Source: Sediminibacterium sp. (lineage in GTDB: Bacteria; Bacteroidota; Bacteroidia; Chitinophagales; Chitinophagaceae). From it: a stretch of 64,000 nucleotides of DNA. Within the stretch, counting starts at the first letter, position 1, and each line of letters begins with the position of its first letter. The position numbers and the translations under genes are program-made. This document shows, piece by piece, positions 27,697 through 36,040 of this stretch. A model generated the notes under the pieces. It saw only the letters and a program-made list of their open reading frames with translations. It made no database searches and was not told the DNA's origin. The stretch spans positions 558,001-622,000 of the forward strand of contig NZ_JAUYTR010000011.1 in NCBI RefSeq assembly GCF_030695065.1, written 5' to 3'.

Positions 27697-28032
27697 ATGA
27701 ACGCAACCATTCAATCAATCCTATTAACCAATGGCGCAGAGCCTGTGAAGGTAGATTTCCTTCAGGCAAAGAAGGCATCTTTGATCCTTCGGTCCATTAA
27801 CCACAAGCTTCGACAGCAAATCATCAAACTATTAGATGAGCATCAAAAGATGACTGTTACAGAGCTTTATGTAAAACTTCGTTTAGAACAATCCGTAGCT
27901 TCCCAGCACCTGGCCATTTTACGACGAGCCGGTATTGTGAGTACCACACGAGAAGGGAAATTCATTTATTACTCCGTTAATTACACTCGCTTAAACGATG
28001 TGGTTGGTTTTGTGAAAGCATTGGTAGATTAA
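27697..28032 (+). CDS. ArsR-family winged-helix transcriptional regulator (cysteine-free)
   Basis: The 111-residue protein is a typical ArsR/SmtB winged helix: a helical start, Arg-Ser-Ile-Asn-His-Lys-Leu-Arg-Gln-Gln-Ile-Ile-Lys-Leu-Leu, and the recognition region Gln-Ser-Val-Ala-Ser-Gln-His-Leu-Ala-Ile-Leu-Arg-Arg-Ala-Gly. The wing is Thr-Thr-Arg-Glu-Gly-Lys-Phe-Ile-Tyr-Tyr-Ser. It has no cysteine at all, so the As(III) and the BigR/SqrR dithiol sensing modes are excluded. The gene lies 24 bp upstream of the MBL/rhodanese gene and probably controls it and itself. The inducer is unknown. Confidence 0.9.
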   Translation: MNATIQSILLTNGAEPVKVDFLQAKKASLILRSINHKLRQQIIKLLDEHQKMTVTELYVKLRLEQSVASQHLAILRRAGIVSTTREGKFIYYSVNYTRLNDVVGFVKALVD

Positions 28033-28056
28033 TTACCTTTGCCGCAAAATCATTGC

Positions 28057-29469
28057 ATGTTTATAAAACAATTATACACTGGATGTATCAGCGAAGCTGC
28101 GTACTATATTGAAAGTAATGGTATTGCCGCTGTTATAGATCCAATAAGGGATGTTGATGCTTACTTAGCTTTAGCCAAAGAGCGCAATGCCAAGATCCAG
28201 TATATTTTTGAAACACATTTTCATGCAGATTTTGTGAGTGGACATTTAGATTTAGCAGCTGCTACAGGCGCTACAATTGTTTATGGGCCTAGTACCGTAA
28301 CGAAATACCCTGTGCATGTTGCAAAAGATCTGGAAATATTTACACTAGGAAATATTTCTATTCAGGTATTGCATACACCAGGACATACCTTAGAAAGTAG
28401 TTGCTACTTATTAAAAGATGAAGCAGGAAAAAATACAGCCATTTTCACCGGTGATACTTTATTTGTGGGTGATGTGGGCCGACCCGACTTAGCCCAGAAA
28501 AGCAATGAATTGAGCATGAATGATTTGGCTGGTATGCTTTATGTTAGTTTGCAAGATAAAATAATGCCCCTTGCAGATGATGTAGTGGTGTACCCCGCAC
28601 ATGGAGCAGGAAGTAGTTGCGGTAAAAATTTAGGCGCAGATTCGTTTAGCACGATTGGTGTTCAAAAAGCAAGTAATTATGCTTTGCAGGCTGAATCTAA
28701 AGAAGCATTTATTAAAGCAGTTACCGACGGATTAAATGCTCCACCCGCTTACTTCCCCATTAATGCCCAAATTAATAAAGAAGGGTACACCAGTTTAGAC
28801 AGTATTTTAGCCAAAAGCATGCAGCCTTTAACGGTAAAGGATTTTAAAGAAAAGTTGGCAGACAACACCATCATTTTAGATACCAGACATCCAGATCTTT
28901 TTATGCAGGGGTTTGTTCCTAGTGCCATTAATATTGGATTGAATGGTCGATTTGCAGAATGGGCGGGCACTTTATTGCCATTTACACAACCCATTGTATT
29001 AGTTACCGAATTAGGCGCAGAAAAAGAATCGATTATTCGGTTAACAAGAGTAGGATTCGAGAAAATAGAAGGGTATTTATCAGGTGGATTTGAAACTTGG
29101 CAAACTGCAGGAGAAAACATTGATATGATTATTGATGTAGAAGCAGATGAGTTAGCTATGGATCTTCCATTTGATGAAAACTTAGTGATTGTAGATGTTA
29201 GAAGAGAAACCGAATATGCCAACGAACATGTAAAAGAAGCCATCAACATTCCTTTAGATCAACTAACTGATCCGGGTAGTATGGCCAACTTAGACGACCA
29301 CCACAATATTTATATTCATTGTGCAAGCGGGTACAGAAGTGTAATTGCTGCCTCAATGATTAAAAGACAGGGTATACACAATATTCGAAATGTGGTGGGT
29401 GGAATTGAAGCAATAAAAGGTTTGCCTGAGAAATTTGAATTTGAAAAAGAAGCTGCAGCTTTAAACTAG
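28057..29469 (+). CDS. MBL-fold persulfide-dioxygenase-like hydrolase with two rhodanese domains
   Basis: An ETHE1-like metallo-beta-lactamase domain (about 1-245) has Thr-His-Phe-His-Ala-Asp-Phe-Val-Ser-Gly-His, Thr-Pro-Gly-His-Thr and Phe-Thr-Gly-Asp-Thr-Leu as iron ligands, with Phe where Asp-His is commoner. It is followed by two rhodanese domains. The first (about 250-345) has no cysteine in its active loop (Val-Thr-Glu-Leu-Gly) and is probably structural. The second (about 360-460) has an intact loop, His-Cys-Ala-Ser-Gly-Tyr-Arg-Ser. Such proteins oxidise glutathione- or CoA-type persulfides and move sulfane sulfur. I start it at the ATG 28057, because the upstream TTG (28039) would add only six unconserved residues. 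Confidence 0.92.
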   Translation: MFIKQLYTGCISEAAYYIESNGIAAVIDPIRDVDAYLALAKERNAKIQYIFETHFHADFVSGHLDLAAATGATIVYGPSTVTKYPVHVAKDLEIFTLGNISIQVLHTPGHTLESSCYLLKDEAGKNTAIFTGDTLFVGDVGRPDLAQKSNELSMNDLAGMLYVSLQDKIMPLADDVVVYPAHGAGSSCGKNLGADSFSTIGVQKASNYALQAESKEAFIKAVTDGLNAPPAYFPINAQINKEGYTSLDSILAKSMQPLTVKDFKEKLADNTIILDTRHPDLFMQGFVPSAINIGLNGRFAEWAGTLLPFTQPIVLVTELGAEKESIIRLTRVGFEKIEGYLSGGFETWQTAGENIDMIIDVEADELAMDLPFDENLVIVDVRRETEYANEHVKEAINIPLDQLTDPGSMANLDDHHNIYIHCASGYRSVIAASMIKRQGIHNIRNVVGGIEAIKGLPEKFEFEKEAAALN

Positions 29470-29471
29470 GT

Positions 29472-30356
29472 TTATTTAATCTCGAGTGCAGCGTGTTTGG
29501 AAGGATCAAAACTCCATTTCCATCTGCGATGACTCCAGAGGTAATTGGCTGGTTTTAATTTAACTGCTTGTTCTACTTTGGCAGCATATAACTTTGTTAG
29601 TTCCCCATCTTTATAGGCAAGTGGATCAGAACTAATTAATTCAAATTTAATTTCATAATAACCTCTTCTCACTTTATAAAAATGACAGAATACCACATGG
29701 GTATCATTCAATTTTGCTCCTTTTTCAGGACCTAATATAAATGGAGTCAGTCGGTTGAAAAATGGTACCCAATGGGCTTTCAGGTCGCTGGGTGGATTCT
29801 GATCGGCAGCAAGTCCTAAAGCATACCGGTCTTTCACATAACTTCTGAATTGATTTTTAAAATGCTTGGTAGGTATAAGTATGGTGCCATTTTTAGCACG
29901 CATATCATAAATTATTTTGTCCATTACTTTATTAGACAACGGTTGATAAACCCCAACAAATGGATACAAGCTATGTCTAGGAATCCAGTGGTTTAAAAAC
30001 TCCCAATTAAAAAAATGGCCTGCCAATAATTGAACATTTTTTCCTGAGCTGTATAAATCGTTTAATACTTCAATGTTTCCAACCAATCGCTTATCTGCTT
30101 CTTTTGTGCTGATTGAAATCATCTTGATTGTTTCCACAATGGTATCAATAAAGTTGTGGTAAAAGTCTTTGGCTATTCTAATGCGCTCTTTTTCTGATTT
30201 ATCTGGAAAGGCAATCAATAAATTATTCAGCACCACTTTTTTTCTATATCCAAACAAATAAAACACCAAAACATATAATCCATCTGCAATAAAATACATT
30301 ACACGCCAAGGCAATAGCGACAATAAATAAAACAAAGGATAAATAATAAAGTACAT
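29472..30356 (-). CDS. Lysophospholipid / lipid A-type acyltransferase (LpxL/HtrB-like)
   Basis: This is a 294-residue member of the LpxL/HtrB/WaaM family, which acylates lipid A in the inner membrane. It has an N-terminal membrane anchor (Tyr-Pro-Leu-Phe-Tyr-Leu-Leu-Ser-Leu-Leu-Pro-Trp), the hallmark Arg-Lys-Lys-Val-Val-Leu-Asn-Asn-Leu, the catalytic-type Ala-Gly-His-Phe-Phe-Asn-Trp-Glu (H-x4-D/E motif), Asp-Gln-Asn-Pro-Pro-Ser and a C-terminal Tyr-Leu-Trp-Ser-His-Arg-Arg-Trp-Lys. I chose the ATG at 30356, 14 bp after the nadB stop. A longer frame to 30467 overlaps nadB by 98 bp and lacks a family-like N-terminus. Confidence 0.92.
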   Translation of the reverse strand: MYFIIYPLFYLLSLLPWRVMYFIADGLYVLVFYLFGYRKKVVLNNLLIAFPDKSEKERIRIAKDFYHNFIDTIVETIKMISISTKEADKRLVGNIEVLNDLYSSGKNVQLLAGHFFNWEFLNHWIPRHSLYPFVGVYQPLSNKVMDKIIYDMRAKNGTILIPTKHFKNQFRSYVKDRYALGLAADQNPPSDLKAHWVPFFNRLTPFILGPEKGAKLNDTHVVFCHFYKVRRGYYEIKFELISSDPLAYKDGELTKLYAAKVEQAVKLKPANYLWSHRRWKWSFDPSKHAALEIK

Positions 30357-30369
30357 GGCCTTGGGGGCT

Positions 30370-31968
30370 TTAAAGAATAATGTTCTGTAAAATAAGACTC
30401 TTTTCTTGGTGATCGGTATTATAGTGAAGCCCTCTGCTTTCTTTTCTAAACTGCGCCCCTTTAACAATAAGGTAACCCACTGTAATTAAATTACGCAATT
30501 CACAAAGCTGAGGTGAAACCTTGGTAGAACGATACAGTTGCTCAGTTTCTTCAAACAATAAATCCAATCTTTTCATTGCCCTACTCAATCTTACATCGGT
30601 TCTTACAATACCCACATAATCACTCATAATTTGTTGCAATTCTTTCAAGCTTTGGGTAATCAAAATCATTTCTCTGGGCTCTGCTGTTCCTAAAGCATTC
30701 CAATCTGGCAATTTTTCAATTAAGGCCAACTGATCAATTTGTTTGCATGTATCAATATAACACCTATGAGCAAATACCATTGCTTCCAACAAACTATTAC
30801 TGGCTAATCGGTTTGCGCCATGTAATCCTGTGCTAGCACATTCTCCACATGCATATAAATTTCGGATAGATGTTCTACCCCATTCATCTGTTTTAATTCC
30901 ACCACAACTATAATGAGCAGCAGGAGCCACTGGAATCATTTGTTGCATTACATCAATTCCAATTGATAAACATTTTTGGTAAATATTTGGAAAGTGATGA
31001 ATGAACTTTTCTTTGCCCATATGCCTACAATCCAAATAAACATGTTCTGTACCTGTCCGCTTCATTTCGTTATCAATTGCACGAGCAACAATATCGCGGG
31101 GAGCCAAATCTTTTCTATGATCGTAACGCTCCATGAAAGCTTCACCTGCTTTATTACGTAAGATACCCCCATCCCCTCTTACCGCTTCTGTAATTAAGAA
31201 GGAAGGAGAAACACCAGGTTCATATAAAGCAGTTGGATGAAATTGAATAAACTCCATATTTTCAATTTTACCCTTTGCCCTATATACCATAGCAATGCCA
31301 TCTCCTGTTGCAATTTTTGGATTTGTTGTAGTTCTATATGCTTGACCACAACCCCCCGAAGCCAGCAAAACAATTTTAGAAACTATTTTTTCTATTTGAT
31401 TGGATTGCAAATTCAATACATAAACCCCGTAGCAAGTGATATCTAAAGTAGATTTGGTAACCAGATAGCCTAAATGATGCTGCGTAAGTAAATCAACCAC
31501 AAAGCAATGGTTCAATAATTGGATATTTGGTAAGCTATTTAACTGAGACAGCAATGCTCTCTCCATTTCCATTCCAGTTACGTCTTTGTGATGCAATATT
31601 CTGTTCTCACTATGCCCCCCTTCTTTCCCTAAACTATAAATGCCTGATTCTTCTTTATCAAAAGCAGCCCCATAATCAATAATCTCTTTTATTCTTTCAG
31701 GACCTTCTTTCACCACTATCTCTACTATCGATTCATTACAAAGCCCATCACCTGCTATTAAAGTATCTTCAATATGCTTGCTAAAACTATCTCTACTTTC
31801 ATCCCATACCCCTGCAATACCGCCTTGTGCATATTTGGTATTGGTTTCATCGGCCTGCGTTTTAGTAATTAGGATAATTTTTTTATCAGGAAATTGCTTT
31901 GCAACTTTTAGTGCATAAGTTAATCCTGCAATGCCAGATCCAATTACTAAAAAGTCTGATTGATGCAT
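30370..31968 (-). CDS. nadB: L-aspartate oxidase
   Basis: NadB oxidises L-aspartate to iminoaspartate with FAD, the first step of de novo NAD synthesis. The 532-residue protein has the FAD dinucleotide fold Gly-Ser-Gly-Ile-Ala-Gly-Leu near residue 9, the family segment Thr-Lys-Tyr-Ala-Gln-Gly-Gly-Ile-Ala-Gly, His-Pro-Thr-Ala-Leu-Tyr and Ala-Ala-His-Tyr-Ser-Cys-Gly-Gly-Ile-Lys-Thr-Asp-Glu-Trp-Gly-Arg-Thr with the substrate arginines. The C-terminal helical domain is complete. No nadA or nadC lies in this window. It follows ispG by 18 bp in a minus-strand run from kbl. Confidence 0.96.
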   Translation of the reverse strand: MHQSDFLVIGSGIAGLTYALKVAKQFPDKKIILITKTQADETNTKYAQGGIAGVWDESRDSFSKHIEDTLIAGDGLCNESIVEIVVKEGPERIKEIIDYGAAFDKEESGIYSLGKEGGHSENRILHHKDVTGMEMERALLSQLNSLPNIQLLNHCFVVDLLTQHHLGYLVTKSTLDITCYGVYVLNLQSNQIEKIVSKIVLLASGGCGQAYRTTTNPKIATGDGIAMVYRAKGKIENMEFIQFHPTALYEPGVSPSFLITEAVRGDGGILRNKAGEAFMERYDHRKDLAPRDIVARAIDNEMKRTGTEHVYLDCRHMGKEKFIHHFPNIYQKCLSIGIDVMQQMIPVAPAAHYSCGGIKTDEWGRTSIRNLYACGECASTGLHGANRLASNSLLEAMVFAHRCYIDTCKQIDQLALIEKLPDWNALGTAEPREMILITQSLKELQQIMSDYVGIVRTDVRLSRAMKRLDLLFEETEQLYRSTKVSPQLCELRNLITVGYLIVKGAQFRKESRGLHYNTDHQEKSLILQNIIL

Positions 31969-31986
31969 ACAAAAATTTAAATTGAA

Positions 31987-34005
31987 TTAGGCTGGCTCTA
32001 TCCAAGCACCATGTTCTTTCAATAGATTAATTAATTCGGATACCGCAATTTCACTATCAATATTTCTTTTCATGATATCCTTCCCCTTATACAAAGTAAT
32101 TTTACCCACACCACTACCTACATACCCAAAATCTGCATCTGCCATTTCACCAGGACCATTAACAATACATCCCATGATCGCAATTTTAACGCCCTTCAAA
32201 TGATTGGTTACATTTCTAATTTTAGCAGTGGTTTCTTGCAAATCAAACAATGTTCTGCCGCAACTTGGGCAGCTGATATATTCAGTTTTAGAAATTCTTG
32301 TTCTGGTAGCTTGTAAAATACTGAAAGCAGAAGAGTTAATGAACTGCTCAACGGAAGTATTACTCAAGTAGTTTCTTCCACTAGTATCTACTGCACCTGT
32401 ATTCATTGTTTGATAGCTATTAGAAGTCATTCCCAAACAGATGCCATCTCCCATTCCATCTAATAATAAAGAGCCGCATTCGGTTGCATAATGAATTAAA
32501 TGTTCATCAGCCGTTTGCCAATTACTATCGGTAATGATTACTACAGGATTCTGTACTTGTAAATTCATTAATTCCATCACCATTCTTCTGATAGACTGCA
32601 TTGCATTAGTATTGGTACTACTTAAGCAAAGCACTACGGTATTATCATTGGCAAATTCTTCTAAAAAAGTATAGTCGTTAACGGCTGTAGCATCGTTATA
32701 GCAATCAACCATTACAAAATTGATGGTATCGCTTTTTGTATTTGTTTGAACATAACCCGACCTGTCAAATATGGGGAAGTAGCTGTATTTATCAGCGCAT
32801 TCGGCATAAGTAGCAGGATATACAATCACTTTTAAAGTGCCAGGCAATGCAAAATCAAGCAACTGATTTCCAGTAAAAATATAATCAGCAGCAGCATCCC
32901 CAATGGCCCACTTATCTGTTGCAGCATCATATTTATATCCAATTGCTTCTAAATGAGAAGGAGTAATTTGTGTAACCTTACTAAAGTCTGCAATCACAAC
33001 CGGTACTTGGGTTCCGCCAATATTGCTTACTGCAAATGATTTTCTTCTACTGTAATTAAATGGATCGTAAGGTACTTTAGTAATTGCAGGAACAAGCCCA
33101 TATGTAACACCTGCACGGCTTTCAACACTGTATCGTTTAATTAAATCTTTACAAACAGGAATTTCTAATTCAGGATCTTCTGTTAAACTTACGCGAACAG
33201 TATCTCCAATTCCATCTTCTAATAAAGTGCCAATCCCTGCAGCACTTTTAACCCTACCATCTTCTCCGTCTCCCGCTTCCGTTACCCCTAAATGTAAAGG
33301 ATAACATTCACCAAACTCCGCTTCCATTTGCTGAATCAATAAGCGATAAGCCTGCACCATCACTTGAGGGTTGCTAGCTTTCATACTCAAAATGATATTG
33401 TGGTAGTCTTCTGAACGAGCAATACGCAAAAACTCCATCGCACTCTCCACCATACCAATGGGCGTATCACCATACCTACTCATGATTCGATCACTTAAGG
33501 ATCCATGATTGGTACCAATACGCATTGCCGTTCCGTGCTCTTTACAAATTAATACCAATGGAGTAAATCGTTCCCGAATACGTTCAATTTCTTCTAAGTA
33601 TTCAGCATCGGTATAATCAATTTGTTCAAACTTTTTCTTGTCTACATAATTGCCTGGATTCACCCTTACTTTCTCTACTATTCTAGCAGCAATTTCAGCA
33701 GCATTGGGAGTAAAATGAATATCGGCCACAAGGGGAGTAGTGTAGCCGCGTTTACGTAACTCGTCTTTAATATGCTGGAGGTTCTCTGCTTCCTTCTTAG
33801 AGGGAGCAGTAATTCTTACCAATTCGGCACCTGCTTCAATACAACGAATGGTTTGTTCTACAGTTGCCATGGTATCCATGGTATCAGTAGTAGTCATGGT
33901 TTGAACCCTAATTGGATTACCATTGCCTAAACGTAAATCGCCAATTTTTACTTCACGCGTTTTTAATCTACTCAGTTGTGTTAAAGAATTACAGTATAGT
34001 TGCAT
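31987..34005 (-). CDS. ispG: 4-hydroxy-3-methylbut-2-enyl diphosphate synthase, long form
   Basis: IspG converts methylerythritol cyclodiphosphate to HMBPP in the MEP isoprenoid pathway using a [4Fe-4S] cluster. At 672 residues this is the three-domain form of Bacteroidota, chlamydiae and plants, with an extra domain (about 300-540) between the TIM barrel and the Fe-S domain. The barrel shows Val-Gln-Thr-Met-Thr-Thr-Thr-Asp-Thr and Arg-Ile-Gly-Thr-Asn-His-Gly-Ser-Leu-Ser. The cluster cysteines are in Ile-Ser-Cys-Pro-Ser-Cys-Gly-Arg-Thr and Met-Gly-Cys-Ile-Val-Asn-Gly-Pro-Gly-Glu. It lies 17 bp downstream of the beta-lactamase-like gene. Confidence 0.97.
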   Translation of the reverse strand: MQLYCNSLTQLSRLKTREVKIGDLRLGNGNPIRVQTMTTTDTMDTMATVEQTIRCIEAGAELVRITAPSKKEAENLQHIKDELRKRGYTTPLVADIHFTPNAAEIAARIVEKVRVNPGNYVDKKKFEQIDYTDAEYLEEIERIRERFTPLVLICKEHGTAMRIGTNHGSLSDRIMSRYGDTPIGMVESAMEFLRIARSEDYHNIILSMKASNPQVMVQAYRLLIQQMEAEFGECYPLHLGVTEAGDGEDGRVKSAAGIGTLLEDGIGDTVRVSLTEDPELEIPVCKDLIKRYSVESRAGVTYGLVPAITKVPYDPFNYSRRKSFAVSNIGGTQVPVVIADFSKVTQITPSHLEAIGYKYDAATDKWAIGDAAADYIFTGNQLLDFALPGTLKVIVYPATYAECADKYSYFPIFDRSGYVQTNTKSDTINFVMVDCYNDATAVNDYTFLEEFANDNTVVLCLSSTNTNAMQSIRRMVMELMNLQVQNPVVIITDSNWQTADEHLIHYATECGSLLLDGMGDGICLGMTSNSYQTMNTGAVDTSGRNYLSNTSVEQFINSSAFSILQATRTRISKTEYISCPSCGRTLFDLQETTAKIRNVTNHLKGVKIAIMGCIVNGPGEMADADFGYVGSGVGKITLYKGKDIMKRNIDSEIAVSELINLLKEHGAWIEPA

Positions 34006-34022
34006 AAAGTGCTTTATGGGGA

Positions 34023-34799
34023 TTATCTTTTACCTTCAAAAAATCCTTGGTTGCTCAATATTTTTTTGAGCAAAGAAATCCTAATGTCAACCATAGGAAT
34101 ATTTGCCGGACCTTCCACATTCAATACAAAAAAATAAGGGTGTTTGTTCTCTTCAATCCAACCTACCACCCATCCCAATTGATTTCCGTTTTCTTTATAA
34201 GTTAACCCGGTTTTATAACTTAGCTGATAATTGGCATTCGAATCTCGTAACATCATTCGCTTTACAATCTCGTGTGTTCTCTTTTGAAAAGGCAATTGAT
34301 TAAAAAACAAGCGTTTCATAATACCCAATTGTTCATCGGGCGTTAACTTGATGGTATTATTTAACCAAAAGCTGTCGATTGATTTACCAATAGTATGATT
34401 GCCATATTGCAAACTATCTAACCAGAATTGCATAGTGTCTTTTCCAATTCTTCTGGCTACTTCTTGGTAATAAGGAACAATAGAATTTTTAAAAGCAGTC
34501 TCCATGGTTACTGCAGAATCCAATGGAATAGTCATTTTTTCATCAGATACTACACCCGTCTCCAAAGCAATTAGTGAGTGAACCACTTTAAAAGTTGAAG
34601 CTGGAGAATAGGCAGAATCTTTGTATCTACTTAAGTTATAAATAGTAAAATCCCCAGTGCCATTATCAAATAAGGCAAATGTCCCTTTTACAGCCGCCGA
34701 ATCAAAGTATTTTCCTAACGCTTCATCCTCTTTAACATTGTTGGGAGAACAAGCTGCAAAAAAGAACCCAATACTTACTATCAATAATAATTTTTTCAT
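34023..34799 (-). CDS. Class D (OXA-type) beta-lactamase homologue, lipoprotein
   Basis: This 258-residue protein has a lipoprotein signal (Ala-Ala-Cys17-Ser) and every class D signature in order: Ser68-Thr-Phe-Lys71 (active-site serine and the lysine that is carboxylated), Ser106-Ile-Val108, Tyr132-Gly-Asn134, Lys196-Thr-Gly198 and Gly-Trp-Val-Val-Gly-Trp after it. The stretch Ser-Phe-Trp-Leu and Thr-Pro-Asp-Glu-Gln also matches OXA enzymes. It should therefore be a periplasmic, membrane-anchored serine beta-lactamase, although a transpeptidase-related or sensor role cannot be excluded. It lies between kbl (9 bp) and ispG (17 bp) without mobile-element signs, so it looks like an intrinsic chromosomal gene. 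Confidence 0.88.
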   Translation of the reverse strand: MKKLLLIVSIGFFFAACSPNNVKEDEALGKYFDSAAVKGTFALFDNGTGDFTIYNLSRYKDSAYSPASTFKVVHSLIALETGVVSDEKMTIPLDSAVTMETAFKNSIVPYYQEVARRIGKDTMQFWLDSLQYGNHTIGKSIDSFWLNNTIKLTPDEQLGIMKRLFFNQLPFQKRTHEIVKRMMLRDSNANYQLSYKTGLTYKENGNQLGWVVGWIEENKHPYFFVLNVEGPANIPMVDIRISLLKKILSNQGFFEGKR

Positions 34800-34808
34800 A
34801 CTCTTTTT

Positions 34809-35996
34809 TTATTTAATCACCCCCAATTCCTTACCTACTTTGGTAAACGCTGCTATGGCTTTATCTAAATGTGCTTGTTCATGAGCGGCACTCAATTGTA
34901 CCCGAATTCTTGCCAACCCCTTCGCTACAACTGGATAAAAGAATCCAATTACATAAACACCCTCATCCAACAATTTGGCAGCAAAATTTTGAGCAATTAC
35001 GGCATCATATAACATAATAGGAACAATAGGATGGTCACCTGGTTTTATATCAAAACCAGCTTCGGTCATTTTTGTTCTAAAATAGTTCGTATTATATTCT
35101 AGTTGATCTCTTAATGTAGTAGCAGATGTAAGCATATCTAATACTGCTATAGATGCACCCACAATACTAGGTGCAACCGTGTTAGAGAAAAGGTAAGGAC
35201 GACTTCTCTGACGCAACATTTCAATAATCTCTTTTCGGCCAGAAGTAAATCCACCACTTGCGCCGCCTAGGGCTTTACCCAAAGTGCCGGTAATAATATC
35301 AATCCTGCCCATTACCCCGCGGTATTCATGGGTTCCTCTTCCCGTTTTTCCTAAGAATCCAGAAGAGTGACACTCATCAATCATTACAATGGCATCGTAT
35401 TGATCGGCTAAATCACAAATTTTATCTAATTGCGCAATGGTACCATCCATGCTAAATGAACCATCTGTTACAATAATTCTACTTCTACAATTGGCAGACT
35501 CTTTCAGCTTTGCTTCTAAGTCTTCCATATTATTGTGCTCGTATCTAAAACGTTGCGCTTTACACAAACGAACCCCATCAATAATAGAAGCATGATTCAA
35601 AGCATCACTAATAATGGCATCTTCTTCACCAAACAAGGGTTCAAAAACACCTCCGTTGGCATCAAATGCAGCTGCATATAAAATGGTGTCTTCTGTTCCC
35701 AGAAAATCAGCCAATTTTTTTTCTAATTCTTTATGAATGTCTTGTGTACCGCAAATGAATCGAACACTGCTCATACCATATCCATGGGTATCAATGGCTT
35801 TATGTGCAGCTTTAATTACGTCTGGATGAGAAGAAAGACCTAAATAGTTGTTGGCACAAAAGTTCAATACTTTTTTACCATTCACTACAATTTCAGGCCC
35901 TTGTTCACTGGTAATAACTCTTTCCTTTTTGAATAAACCAGCAGATTCAATTTCAGCCAACTCACTGGCAATTCTGGCAACAAATTTTTCGTTCAT
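34809..35996 (-). CDS. kbl: Glycine C-acetyltransferase (2-amino-3-ketobutyrate CoA ligase)
   Basis: Kbl is a PLP alpha-oxoamine synthase that cleaves 2-amino-3-ketobutyrate with CoA to glycine and acetyl-CoA in threonine breakdown. The 395-residue protein shows Asn-Phe-Cys-Ala-Asn-Asn-Tyr-Leu-Gly-Leu, Gly-Ser-Phe-Ser-Met-Asp-Gly, Asp-Glu-Cys-His-Ser-Ser-Gly-Phe and the PLP-lysine segment Thr-Leu-Gly-Lys-Ala-Leu-Gly-Gly-Ala-Ser-Gly-Gly. Related AONS, KBL and SPT enzymes are hard to separate by eye; length and the Cys-Ala-Asn-Asn segment favour Kbl. Threonine dehydrogenase is not adjacent. It heads a minus-strand run of five genes and has its own -7 element. Confidence 0.93.
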   Translation of the reverse strand: MNEKFVARIASELAEIESAGLFKKERVITSEQGPEIVVNGKKVLNFCANNYLGLSSHPDVIKAAHKAIDTHGYGMSSVRFICGTQDIHKELEKKLADFLGTEDTILYAAAFDANGGVFEPLFGEEDAIISDALNHASIIDGVRLCKAQRFRYEHNNMEDLEAKLKESANCRSRIIVTDGSFSMDGTIAQLDKICDLADQYDAIVMIDECHSSGFLGKTGRGTHEYRGVMGRIDIITGTLGKALGGASGGFTSGRKEIIEMLRQRSRPYLFSNTVAPSIVGASIAVLDMLTSATTLRDQLEYNTNYFRTKMTEAGFDIKPGDHPIVPIMLYDAVIAQNFAAKLLDEGVYVIGFFYPVVAKGLARIRVQLSAAHEQAHLDKAIAAFTKVGKELGVIK

Positions 35997-36015
35997 ATTC
36001 CATTCATTAGAATGG

Positions 36016-36023
36016 CAAAGGTA
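36016..36023 (-). promoter_or_regulatory. Candidate kbl promoter -7 element TACCTTTG
   Basis: On the minus strand TACCTTTG matches TAnnTTTG exactly and lies 19 bases before the kbl ATG, so the expected 5' leader is about 15 bases. A short 6-bp hairpin (CCATTC/GAATGG, 36000-36015) would lie in this leader. No clear -33 TTG is seen. Confidence 0.45.
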
Positions 36024-36040
36024 GGGAAGTTCAGGCTTTT

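Noticed and set aside
28749-29249. 166-codon minus-strand frame inside the MBL/rhodanese gene.
   Set aside because: Antisense shadow of conserved rhodanese domains; Ser/Asn-rich with no motif or start context.
36000-36015. Hairpin CCATTC-ATTA-GAATGG before kbl.
   Set aside because: A 6-bp stem with no U-tract in an A/T-rich leader; too weak to call a regulatory element.
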